The notes under the pieces: model-generated
What the model saw: the letters and a program-made list of their open reading frames with translations, nothing else
The model's database searches: none
What the model was told of the DNA's origin: nothing
Shown here: piece after piece, positions 1-11,605 of the stretch
Numbering within the stretch: the stretch's first letter is position 1
Layout of the letters: every line of letters starts with the position of its first letter
Program-made: the position numbers and the translations under genes
DNA from: Strix aluco
Taxonomy: Eukaryota; Chordata; Aves; Strigiformes; Strigidae
NCBI RefSeq assembly: GCF_031877795.1
Contig: NC_133943.1
Location: 11,029,001-11,093,000 of the forward strand
DNA length: 64,000 nucleotides
Direction of reading: 5' to 3'

Positions 1-42
1 GCCATGGTTTTCCTCAGACTCAATGGCCAGCTGTCAGTCAGG

Positions 43-75
43 TTCTGCAAGCCTCAGTTTCCCCTTCTCTGAGAA
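43..75 (+). repeat. Possible MIR-like fragment
   Basis: AAGCCTCAGTTTCCCCTTCT resembles the MIR phrase 'gcctcagtttcctcatct'. Only about 30 bases are recognisable. Confidence 0.3.
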
Positions 76-736
76 AAAAAGCAAAGAATACACAATGCTG
101 TGCATTAGCAGCAGTATAGATAAGGTCCTCTGAACATGTAAGGTGGTGCATAAGGTCCTGCATGCTCACGGATTTCCTATTATATCTGCTGGGTCATCCA
201 CCGCAGAGCGTAGTCCCCAGAGACTGCTGCGTGCAGCAGCCCAGGAGCCACACAGCGTTGCTCAGGGATGGGTAACACGGGCGCCTTAGGACAAGGTTTA
301 CAGTCCTTGTTCTCAGGGGGGATGGGAATAATTTCTCTGCAACCATTTTTCATTTTTCTACCCCATCTTCTTGCTTTCTTCATGATGAGATCATCTGAAT
401 CCAAGCAACATGTAAAGATCTTGTGGCTGTGTAAATGCCAAAAGCTTTTTATTCCACACTTGCCAGCCCTTCACAGGTTTTCTAGTGCTTCAGTGCATTT
501 CACAAAACTGTTTCCAGCTCTTTTCTGGCTGTTGCAGAACACAAGACAAATTATCAAGAATTCAAAATAGCACAAAAGGTGTCACTTGATATTCATTAGT
601 CAGCCAGATATTTCATTATGATCTCACATATCTTCTACCTATTTAAGGAAGCAGAAACACACACATTCATATTCACAAGCTTTTCCAGACACATACCAAA
701 TAACCCAATGACCAGAGGATCCAAGCACTCGAATAT

Positions 737-757
737 CTTCCTTCCTTCCTTCCTTCC
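737..757 (+). repeat. (CTTC)n microsatellite
   Basis: About five CTTC units in tandem. Confidence 0.9.
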
Positions 758-1567
758 GCCCTGCCGTCCATTCATCCCCCATCTCCCCAAAAAGATAAAA
801 ATAACTCAACATGTGAGCTGCAATTTGATGCGAGGTTTCCAGCAGCTATGGGGATGTTCAGAAGGCAGCCAGGTAGCCTAGCAACAGGCTCCAGCTATTT
901 GAGGCTGGTCCAGACAAAAAGCAGAGGAGGACTGATTTTTCTTGGGGTGGGGCAGTAGCAGGATGGAGGCGAGTTCTCCCTCCTTGCCCAAAAAACATGC
1001 TGTACCCAGGGTTGTGGTTGCATTTATACCTCCGTTCTGCTGCCGGTTATGGGACAGAGGGACTTGCAGCTTATCCACATGAATGTCAGGGTGCTGATGT
1101 ACCACTTGCATGAGTGGTGTGGAAAGCAAAACCTGAAAGGTGTTAGGACTGAGGAGGAGCGAGTTACACCTAAAGAAAAATGCCTGTGTTTTCAGAGCAT
1201 CTTATAATGGTCCCTATATGCTCTGTGTTACCAGGACAATTTGTCTCTAATCACATCCCTCACACACACAGAGCAAAGATTCACATGATGACTAAAGGGA
1301 ATCTTCTGCAATTTATGGTCCAGCCTGCATCCTCACAACCCGTGGGGCTTTTGCTGGAAGCTTCAGCAGTGCTTTGTCAAGCCCTTGCAGCGCATCCTGA
1401 CAGGGCTGCCCTTTCAAACTGACTGCATGGCAACTCTTCAACGTCCCTTAAATCACACATGGCTCTTCTTTCAAATAATCAGCTCTTCAAGCCTGCAACA
1501 GAGCCTACCACCTCAGCCTGGGCAACAGATGAAGTCTGGAGCCTTTCCTCTGACACTGTCTGGTGGT

Positions 1568-1705
1568 TGACCTTGAGTCAGCTGTTTGATCTCACCAGGT
1601 TTCAGTTTTGCTCTTTGTGAAGGAGAAACAATGATATTTACCTCCCTTCATGAGGTATTCTGCAAGCTAGACATGAAAAACACCTATAAAAATGCAAAGC
1701 ATGAC
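1568..1705 (+). repeat. MIR-type SINE fragment
   Basis: The order of short blocks follows a MIR core and 3' region: GACCTTGAGTCAGCTG, then TTTCAGTTTTGCTC, then ACAATGATATTTACCTCCC. It is heavily diverged, so the ends are approximate. Confidence 0.6.
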
Positions 1706-3110
1706 TATGATTTATTTAACAGTTTTTCGCCCCAGTCCTTGGCCTCTTCATTACCAAGATTGACAACTGTGCTGAATTCAGAAGCAGACAACATGTGGGT
1801 TTCCTGAAATGTGCCTGAGCTCCCCCTCACAGGGCTCCGAGGTGGCAGGAAAGGGGGACTTGACTGGAAAGGAGGTTTGGCACGTTAGCAAAGGGATGTC
1901 CCAGTTCAAATGAGGCACTTTTGTCCCAGGGTATAATTCTGCATGCAGGAGGGCAGTGGCTGGAATTAACAGATGCACTGGCACAGCTCATCCCCTTGTG
2001 ACTGCGAGGCACAACCAAGCACACAAACCACAACCCAAATCTGCTGCAGGTGGGAGGGAGGGATGTGAACAGAGCAGCACCATGAGAACAGGACAAACCA
2101 TGACATGGGACAGGATTTCAAACCGAAGGGAGGGGTCCCTTTTCTAGACAGATTGGACAGTTTATCATTTTTGCTGTCAATTAAAATAGCCTGCTGAAGG
2201 AAAGGCTTCACTGTTGGGATCAATAAGGGACCTTCTTCCATTTCCATCCTTACTGTGACCAATTTTACTCTCATCTAAATGCAAATCTATTACCGGCCTA
2301 TAAATAAAAGGGGCAAATGGACAATGTACAGGTGCCTGATTCCCTAATGCCAATGCTATTAATAACACCCCACATCAACCAATGTAGTTTGGAGCTGAAT
2401 TTTAGTGAACAGGATGAGAGGTCTTTTAAATGATCTATACACTCCTCACCAGGGACTCCCTTGTATTGATCTGTAAAGATGGGCATTTTATTTCCATAAG
2501 TTGTCTCAGATAGGTTTCTCTAGATGTGTTTGCAGTCAGCTCTCTGTATTTCAAAATACTTTTCAGGCCAGACAGGAGAATTTGTAAAAGGCTTATATGT
2601 GTGTGCATGCATTTTGTGAGTGACTTCAGCCAAAATATTTCAATGCAGGCTGCTACTTTAAAGGTAAGCCTTAAATTACATCTGGATAAATTCCTTTTCT
2701 TCACTTTACTGCTAATACAGAAGACCAAGCTCTTATGGACACATGGCATCCCATAGGACAAGAGCAGGGGATACTACTGAGTGACATGTTGTCCCTGCAT
2801 TCCCATGGATGCCTCAGCATCTCCCCATCCTCCCCAACTCCTCCTCTCTGCTACTGTTGAAAAAAACTGATGCAGTTCTCCATGCAAATAGCCAGTCCTG
2901 TGCCCTTCTCTTGAGAGCAGCCCTGACTCTTTCTGAAAAAGCAAACTCACCTCTTCTGACCTGTGGAATGGCTTCACATATTTCATAAGAAGGGCCCAAA
3001 AAACACTGAAGCAGAAAACTCTGCAGTCTGTTTCACCCTGGTTTAACATCAGATTTTAGGTCTGAAATGTCATCAAGTTAAGCATATAATGATAAAACTA
3101 GGTCTCAAGG

Positions 3111-3165
3111 CAGCAAAGCATTTAAGCATGCACTTGAGTTTAAGCATATGAGTAATCTCACTGAC
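3111..3165 (+). repeat. Dispersed palindromic repeat fragment (AAGCATG...TTTAAGCATATGAGTA type)
   Basis: CAGCAAAGCATTTAAGCATG followed by CACTTGAGTTTAAGCATATGAGTA resembles a widespread sauropsid interspersed repeat with nested AAGCATG/CATGCTT motifs. I do not know the family name. Confidence 0.45.
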
Positions 3166-4236
3166 AGTGTACAGAAATATACTTTTGGTGGGAAACATGA
3201 TCATGTTCTTTGCCAGACTGGGGAGATAGTAGCCCAAAATGTTAGTACGTAAACAAATGAGAAAAGTGCATGCATAAATCTTTATAGGGGAAATTATTCT
3301 AGTACAGATGCAACTGCAGTAACTGTATAAGCACTTTGCTCCTGCCAATGGGTCTGAAAGTTGCTCAGAATCCAGGTGGTTTACCTTTTACTCTTTATAC
3401 TGACATCAATACACTGATGCCCAAAGTGATGTCCTCTACACATCCCTTTGCACTTGCTGACCATTCGATTCTGCTGAAGCAGATCCTGAAGTCTTAAGTA
3501 AAACTGCAATTTCATGTATTTCAGTAGTCTGTCTTTTCCCTATTTATGGAAATGAATATGGAAACTGCTTCAGCAGTCTGTCTGGCAAGCCTCTGCAAGG
3601 CTAGTGTTGCAATTAATGAAGATTTGGAGGCTCTCTGCCTCATCCCCCTCCTAAAAAAGGGGACCAGAGTCACCTGATGAATCTCATCCAGCAGACTGGA
3701 TGGCACAGGGGGGATATTCATGATCCTTTCTACATCAGCAGTGTCACCTGGAGCTGGGAGAAACCCTGCTGGTTTCTTCATCACAGCCCTTTGCTGAAGT
3801 GCAGCACTGTCTCAATGCTGCCTCACCTACAGCATCCCCCAGCCCCACAGAGGACCCTGCTCTTGACCTGATCTCACCCACAACCAAGACCAACACACAG
3901 GGAGTTAACCTGGAGGGTTTTAACGTTCCTGCTCCAGACCTCCATCATGCCAGATTTGCTTTCTGGCTTTGTCTTCTAAGTCCTTGTTTAGCAGCATTGC
4001 TTCTCCCTCCTTCAGTCACAGCCCTTCAGTCACTCGCCTGATAAAGCTGCTCTGAGCCCCATCCTCCGCTCAGTTCTCTGACACACAGATTAGCCAACAG
4101 CTAATAAAGGCACCAGCTTTGCTTTTCTGGAAGGGATTAGTGTGCTTCCAGAAGAATGTCAAATCCACAGGCTGGTCCCTTTGTTCTGCTCCACTTCATA
4201 CACATGTGTTTTTGTAGAGCCTTATAAAAAAGAAAT

Positions 4237-4273
4237 GAAAAAAAGGGGGGGGAGAGAGGGGGAGGAAAAGAGA
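4237..4273 (+). repeat. 37-bp uninterrupted purine tract with G8 and G5 runs
   Basis: An A-run is followed by eight Gs, then GA repeats, five Gs and AGGAAAAGAGA, with no pyrimidine from 4237 to 4273. Confidence 0.85.
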
Positions 4274-4394
4274 CAGATTGCTTTGCTATTGCCTGGCATT
4301 ATCTCTCCTCGACTTTATCGGGGGTGGAGAGAAGGCAGCAGTGTCAAAGCAACAGTGGATTCTCTGGATGGTGCAGCCCGTTCACCATGCTGCG

Positions 4395-4560
4395 AGTCAG
4401 ATGTTAATAATTATTTAGCAGTTGAGTGTGCAAAGAGAGAGAGAGGGAGAAAAAAATTGAATTTACATGCATCACTACAGTGGCCTTTAAAAGTCTTAGC
4501 ATGAAAAATGCATGACTGTCCATGCATTATTTATTCAGCAATGAATAGAATTTCCCAAAG
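4395..4560. promoter_or_regulatory. Candidate regulatory element (POU/homeodomain-like motifs)
   Basis: This AT-rich unique stretch has TAATAATTATTTA (4405-4417) and three ATGCAT motifs (4467-4472, 4508-4513, 4522-4527). Function is inferred from motif density and texture only. No conservation was tested. Confidence 0.3.
4434..4450 (+). repeat. (GA)n tract
   Basis: Short AGAGAGAGAGAGG tract inside the candidate regulatory stretch at 4395-4560. Confidence 0.8.
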
Positions 4561-4569
4561 ATCAGACTC

Positions 4570-7500
4570 GCAGGTCAAGACTGACAAATTTGTCAGAATT
4601 AAGCATCGTGTCTATCAGCCCAGTAGCAGATATGAAGGGGAATGGTGCTTCAACATGTAAGGCATTGCTGCTTTGTTGCATAAATCTGGCTTTAGAAGGA
4701 CATGCAGGGTTTACCCTGACCACGCTCCCTTGCCAGCCTGTGTTTAGCAGAAGATAGTCTTGTTTTTCCATTCATCGTGGATTCAGACTGGGTTTACTCC
4801 CTCTTTCCACAATGAAAAGCCTTTTAACACTAAGTATCTGTGGCAGAATCTAGTCATTTTGATCCACGAAGCACCATTTGTTTCAGGTTTTCTTGTGTTT
4901 ATTCTGTCATCAGCAAAGCAGCTTGAATACAACTTTAAGGCTCTCAGCTGACAAATGCCCCCAAAATTCTCTCCATCTCTCTCTTTTTGCCTTTCCAATT
5001 GTATTTCTTGTTTGAAAATAATTTTGTGCAGTCTCTAGTCCAGCTGCCTCCAGAATACCAATGAAGTACATCTGAGACAGCAACTCTATTTTCCCTAGCT
5101 GGCCTGATCCAGTATTAGGCAGTATGCAGACCCGACCAAATACGTGTTTCCCTCACTATACACAACAGGCATGCATTCATCACTCCCGGCACACTGGTAC
5201 CCCTACAGACCAAACTTCTAAGCGAAATCATTGCTCCCTGACAGTGCATCCCAGCGGCGGGGGGAAGACCTGGATGGTGGAGCATGGGGATAGCTCTGCA
5301 TGCAGAGCACCCAGCTGCAAGCTCTGTCCCAGCATTACCAAACCTCGTTAGCTAATGAATGGGGGAACATCTGGTCACTCTGTGGGCTCTCATTCTGCAA
5401 AGATAAATCAGAAATGCTTGAAGTTCTGTCCCTGTTGTGACTAGAAAGCCATGAAGACAGGCACACATCAGTTTTTTGCACAGCTTAGCAGCTTAATAAA
5501 AAGGGCCACATCTAACTTGTGTGAGGGTGTTCTTGAAGAGCCATTTGTTAACCTTTTTGCCTTTGAGCTCTCCCGGGGAGACCCTTGACATAGGAGAGGG
5601 GAGATACAAGTTCTGAAGTCTAATAAATACCTACTCATTGCTTAGTGTTGGGAGGAACGAATCTGCGATCACTGTATTTTCCTTGCATGTACTGAGTTCT
5701 GAGTGGGAGGAAGTACCTCTCTGTTACAGCTTCTCCAGGGAGCCTGCCCCAGTGGACCCCGTTGAACAGAGCAGACAGACCCAGGCCACCCCGGCAGGAC
5801 CTAATGGAGGCAAATGGCCTGGGGGTGTGAGGAGGGAGAGGGGTATGGAAGGTGTTGAGCTGGATGGAAATCATCGCAATTTTTATGGCAAGAGCCGAGC
5901 AGGGCAGACAAGCAAAAAAGACAGGTGTAGAGTGAAACGGAGACAAGGCAGTTTGGGGGAAGGAGAGGTAAATAAGTGCAAAGAGCTACCAAGTGCAGGC
6001 TGGAAGAGTGCAGCCAAGCCTCTTCTTGCTTTGGCTCACTCCCATCACATGTAAGCTTTCCTGACTCTGCACACACTTTTATTTGTGGAGGGCTACAAAA
6101 TGCTGTTTGAAGCAAAGTGAAGATGCTGCTCTGCAGGCTGTCTGTCTCCCATGGGGACAGAGGGCTTGGGGGATAGATGTGTCACGGGAAGGGACAGCAA
6201 ACATCTGGTGTCCTACCACTGTGCCTCATTCTTTGTGCAGAGGGGTCCATATTATGAGCCCTAGTTCCACATTCAGAAAGGAAATGAAAAATAAGGTTGT
6301 GTGAAACAGGCACAATCCCTGCATGCACTAAGGAAACTGTAGATTTTATCAGCTTCTTACACTTATTCTTGTATAAGGTCAGTAAGATTTTCCCCACCAC
6401 CATCCCCCTCACAAGTGCCATAAGTGCATAATACACATCCTACAAGTACAGAAGCATCTCAGGAGCAATCTACTCGGGAGCTTGCTTGAAAATTGCTGTT
6501 TGCTGTAATGGTACCCAAGGGAGCACTGCTCTCTAATATTTGTTTAAAGCAGACTGGTAAAAGTAAAGTAATGCCCTTACTCACTTTCTGAATGCAGGCT
6601 GTTCCCCACAACATTGGGCAAAATTGAATTGCTGAAAGAATAGCAACAAATTGCTCTGTTCTGGAGTGAGGGATCCTAATCCAATCAAAACATACAGGTA
6701 GAGGAGTGAGCCCTATGTAGGAGGCAAATAATGTCTACAGTTGACATTTGGTATGATGCTTATAGCAAGGTTACCTGTCTAAGCATGAGCTGGGTTTGGG
6801 CTCATTTTGTTGCCTGGTTAGGATTTATTTGTTTGTTTTTAAAACAGATACATGGTCTTATGAGAACCTCAGAAGAGGCAACTTCATCTGCAGTGGCAGT
6901 GGCCAAAGCCAAGATGAGCAGAGGCACTTTTGGGGTCTCAAGTTCTAAATGCTTTAGGGAACAGTCCAATGGGAAGGTGCTGTCAAGGTGATATCACTTG
7001 ACATGCGTGGACTTCTATAACAAAGCCAGTGGGAGAAGGACGAATACAGGACTGCCTGAGAAAAGCTAGAGGCACCAAGTGTCTGACTGCCTCACATATA
7101 GCGTGTTTCTACACGGGGTGGCCTTACTAAGTGGATGGGATGATGGGAGGGCTGTTGCTCCACCATTCACACCTCCCACTTCAGGGTTAGGGAAGCCTGG
7201 GCAGCCCCTACCGCCCTTCACCCACCTCCCAGCTGCATCCAGAAAATAATAATCCCCTGTGCCTAAAATATCTCTTTTCACGCTGAGGATGTTTCTTTCT
7301 CATGTCCACGCTCTGTTTCATAATAGTCGGTCTGATGAAGGTGACATAGCTCATACATAGAAGCATTTTTTTTCCTTTCCATTGAAGTTGCTCAGTGTCA
7401 GTCTCTACTTTTGTACAGCTGCATGCTTAGACTGTCTCACTGAGGCCTGATCATGTCTACCCTCCCTGATACGAAGTGGAGCCTTTTCATACAAGGTCCC

Positions 7501-9000
7501 TCAGCGGCACTCTAGCCCTGCTCTGCCTTAATGATGGCAGCAAAACTCAGCCCTGGAAGTTACCCATGCAAGGTAAAAACCATGTGTGAATCTTAGCATT
7601 AATGTTTGTGAAGTGCTTTGAGATCCCAGTAGGGAAATTGCGTTACAATGAAATATTAAACTACACAGATCCCTACAACCTTGCAGGCAATCGCCAAGTG
7701 ACCTGAGAGGCTTTTTGTTCTTCCCCAGCCTCTTAGTTTCTCTGTACAAACTATGGTTCACTAGGTACAAGATCATCTGCAGTTCAGTTGTAAGGAATAT
7801 CTTCATGCCATTTCCAGGCAGGAAGAGAGGGCAGATAATAGAATGTAATGCAGAACCTTCTGTTGCTCAAGTCATATTTATCATTAATTCAGCTATCATT
7901 TACAGATGCAGAGAGAGTACTAAAGTGACTGTCCTTAAAAATATATTGGTTGAAATAATTCTAGGCATTGTTATTCCTATTGCACACTGTCGTGTTCATT
8001 GTTATCAGAATGACTCTGTGAAATTGCCATGGATGTATGAGGCTATTTTCATAATTCATTTTTGACACACATTCTGGGCTGCTGCTTTTACAGTGGACTT
8101 TTGCTTCTTGCCTTTAATCATTTGGGTTGTATATTGCTTTCTCTGCATTCTCATCACAACAAGCAATCATCCCAGAACAGGTATATATCTCCTGAATTCA
8201 GTACTCTGCACATTCCAGGCAGGTGTGGACTCATGAATTCTCAACGTGCCTCAATTTATCCTATGGACTGCAGCCATTTCAGAAACGTTCAGTGTTGCAC
8301 CCAGAATTTACCCTGGATTCTTTCAGAGTTGAGTTTTATTAGGTCATATTAGATCACAAAATCCTGAAAACCAACTTTTTTTGAAAAGTTTTCTTACACT
8401 TTGTAATTACTCTAATAAGTTCTGTATGAAGATCTTCAAATGTACATTACCAAATTAGGTTTGCGGTACTCCTTGGACATGCATAAATACTATTATTCCC
8501 TCTTTATGGGTAGGGAATTTAAATAATGAGGAGAAGAAGTGACATATCTAAGGTCGTGCTGGAACTACGTTGGAGAGTATGAAATCAAATATAGCTCTGA
8601 CCTCCTAAATCTCAATTCATTAATTTGAATTCTGAATGATGCATCCTTCTTATTCAGAGGGCTGTACATTGATGTACTACCACTGGGGCTTTTTTCTGAG
8701 GATCAAAAGGGCTGTGAGCCATATTGAGCTTGGTTGGAGTTCTATATCTTGACTGCTCAATGGCTAGAAACACAGAAATGAGTTTTCTTTATTTGAAAGT
8801 GTAATTGCTAATTTAAAGAAAACTTAGTCGAAAATGTTTCTTTCATCCATTTAGTGAGATGACATGTTGTATCTCTGCTGCCTGGGAGATCTCTGCCAAT
8901 GGAAAGCTGGGGCTACCTGCACAGATGGCCTTTTGAACTCTGCATAGCTGAGAGGTTGTTTATGTCCCTGCAACCAGAGAGAATTAGTGAACTTTAATTT
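4570..9000. other. Intergenic block: mostly unique sequence
   Basis: A short fragment near 7585-7640 carries GTGCTTTGAGATCC, a motif frequent in old sauropsid interspersed repeats. A reverse MIR lies at 8480-8620. I recognise nothing else. Confidence 0.5.
8480..8620 (-). repeat. MIR-type SINE fragment, reverse orientation
   Basis: The sequence follows the antisense MIR layout: ATTATTCCCTCTTTATGGGTAGGG, split by small changes, then GTGACATATCTAAGGTCGTG and AGCTCTGACCTCCTAAATCTC. It is old and diverged. Confidence 0.5.
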
Positions 9001-9059
9001 CAGAGCTATTCCTTTTGTGTCCACCTCCTACTAACCTTTAATTATGCCTTCATGCTCAC

Positions 9060-9260
9060 TCTCACAGGCTCTGTAATTGACCACAAATTTAGTTGTGTGG
9101 CCCAAATCAAAGGCAAAGGCACATAACTGTATTAAGGTCAATTATCTTGTGCTGCAGTTCTCCTGCAAAGTGAGCTGCTTCTGGTAAAGCATATTATTAA
9201 ACAGGCGGTTATTCAATGCTAAAGTTGCTTTAGTTGTGCTTTTTCCTCAAAGTAACACTA
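9060..9260. promoter_or_regulatory. Candidate regulatory element (TCF/LEF-like and AT-rich motifs)
   Basis: The stretch contains an ATCAAAGG match to the TCF/LEF site (9106-9113) between AT-rich homeodomain-type motifs (GTCAATTATC, CATATTATTAAAC). Function is inferred from motifs only. Confidence 0.25.
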
Positions 9261-9984
9261 ACAGGTCATCATCATCACAGAGGGCTGCAGTGTTGGAGAC
9301 AGTAAGGCAGCCAAATCTCATTGCATGCCTGTGATCAGGGTTTGAACTTCATTAAAAAGGAATAGTTGATGGTGGACTGTGGTTTTATCTGCTTTACATG
9401 CAGTTCTTCTGGAGGGTCTAACATCTGAACCTATCAAAGTTTTGCAATATTAATTAAGTCATCTAATACCCTGTCGAATTAGTGTGCATTTCACAAATGA
9501 AAATGGAGCCCTCAAAGTTCCGTTTGTCTAAAGCTAGTCTGAACATCAGTGGCAAAGGATCATAAAAGCTAGAGAGGGGAAAAGCCTGTGAGAACATCGA
9601 GTCACTCCTCTTTTAGTACAGGATTATTCTGAAAGAATGATAGGCTGAACTGTATGCAGTAGAGGTTTTAAAATCCCATTTTAAAAAAGAAATTAAAAGT
9701 GTTGGAGTGATTTTTGTATGGTGCTAACTGGGAAATCAATATGTACCCTTGGTTTATATCTAAAAAAAAGCCACAGACATAAAACATCTATATAAACATG
9801 GGGAGCTGTGTCAGGTAGAGTAATTAGGGACCTTCTTGATCTGTGAAGGATGAATTCTACTTTCCATATAGCAATACCAAATTCAACAGCTAGCAGAGGA
9901 TTTCTGAATTGCACGGTGTTTTCACAGCTGAGTTTCTCAAGGAATAGCCAGACTGAAATAGATCCTTGTATTGAACAAAACAAG

Positions 9985-10000
9985 CAAACAAACAAACAAA
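9985..10000 (+). repeat. (CAAA)n microsatellite
   Basis: Four CAAA-type units in tandem. Confidence 0.8.
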
Positions 10001-11399
10001 GACCAAAACCCCCAGAACTGATGTTTTTCATCCTCAATAAGCCACAATCCGCAAGGAAGTTGTGTACACAACTTGACTTCGGGTGAATGAATGGTCAGGT
10101 ATGTACGGAAGCCAGGCAAGAGATGGTGTTCCTAGCTGAGTTGGGATCAATTACTGGTTTGCACCTATTACAGATGTTCTTCATCTCTGCTGTCTTTTCA
10201 GATAGGTAGCTGTTGTTGGAGTTACAGACGCTGCTGCTGTTTGTTAAAAGCTATTGCTGTGTGTGGCCAAGCAGCGTTGTTTGTATATCAGCTACAGGCA
10301 TCTGCAAAACATAGCTGTATTTCCCATTGCACACCATTTTGCTGTGCTATGAAGTACAGCTCAGATTTCTTTTTTAATAAACATCACAAATATGGAAAAA
10401 AATGCCCATGGAAAACGTTTCTGTTTTCATTTACACAGTCTAATGCAGTGACTTTCAAGAGAGAGATAAGGAAATTGTATCACTGTGTCAAAACTGAACT
10501 TGGTAACAGAATCAGAAAATAATCGCAGTTTAAGAGAGAAACGCTTCAAATTCCAGGAATAAAAGGCACCTTATGAGCTGAAGGTCTATGAATAATCCAT
10601 TATCTGGAATCTGCAGAGGATTCAATAGGAAAGACATTGTTGTATTTTCTTTATACTTGCTGGAATTCAATTTCATTTTGTATTCTTCTTTGACATTAAA
10701 ATATTGATGTTTACATCACTGCTACACCTAGATGCCAAAACTGGTAATGGGAAGACAGTGGACTGCAGCTGACATGAAAATTAGGAGAAAAATAAGTTAT
10801 CCTCTAGGAGATTTATGGCTATGAGTGGTTTTGTGGTGTGAGGTGACTTGTACTGCTTGGGAAAGGAATCTTATGTCTTTACAGCTCAGGATGGGAATCA
10901 GTTTAGGATTTTAGACCTTGACTAAAATAGCCTTGCACTTTCTGTTTTGTCAGTGTTTTTGGTCAGGATAGTCCTTGAATCTCCAGTATTAGAAAGTGTC
11001 ATCTTCCTGTCAGACCTGGGATAATTCAGTTTCTGTGTGATACACACCGAACCTCCCAGCCTGCCAACTGCTGTCAAGAGGCTCAGCTGTACCGCAAGCA
11101 GGATACGGCCCCTCATTACCGAAGTTCACCCCAGGCACATCACAGTGGTCCAAGTCTGGACTCAGGCTCCCATCCTTCCAAGGGACCCTGTTGCAGGGGG
11201 TTCAGCCCAGCAAAAAGGAGAGAGCCCCCAAGGACCTACAGTCAGCGAGCATGCACAGCACCCAGGTCGACACTTCCTAAGCCTAAATCTGAGCAACTAT
11301 GGGACTAGAGCATATCAGTTCATCTCATCTTGATTTAAAGCCAGGATTTCCAGATCTCTTGATCACTTGTTCCAATGGTAAAATGCCTTTGCTGTTAAA

Positions 11400-11605
11400 A
11401 AAATAAATTTTAATCATTTTATTTCTAATTTAATCTTTGCTGAATTCAACTTCCAGCAATTTAATGCCTTTGTCTGTTAGAATAAAAAACCCTCTTGTAT
11501 CAAATGTTCTCCCTATGTAGGTACTCACGAACTGTGATTAAATTGTCTCTTAATCTTCTTTCAATAACCTTAATTGAACATCATAATATCAGTTGAATCT
11601 CCCAA
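11400..11605 (-). mobile_element. CR1 LINE fragment (old, 3' portion, antisense on + strand)
   Basis: The series TTTAATCTTTGCTGAATTCA, CTTTGTCTGTTAGAATAAA, CCCTATGTAGGTACTC, ACTGTGATTAAATTGTCTCTTAATCTTC (diverged) follows the antisense layout of sauropsid CR1 copies. No coding capacity remains. This is one of the main reasons for a sauropsid assignment. Confidence 0.65.

Larger units (their letters stand above)
1..4380. other. Intergenic block: MIR remnants, microsatellite, purine run
   Basis: The block holds a possible MIR tail near 43-75, a clearer MIR at about 1568-1705, a (CTTC)n tract at 737-757 and a palindromic repeat fragment at 3111-3165. A purine tract lies at 4237-4273. The rest is unique sequence with nothing recognised. 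Confidence 0.6.
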
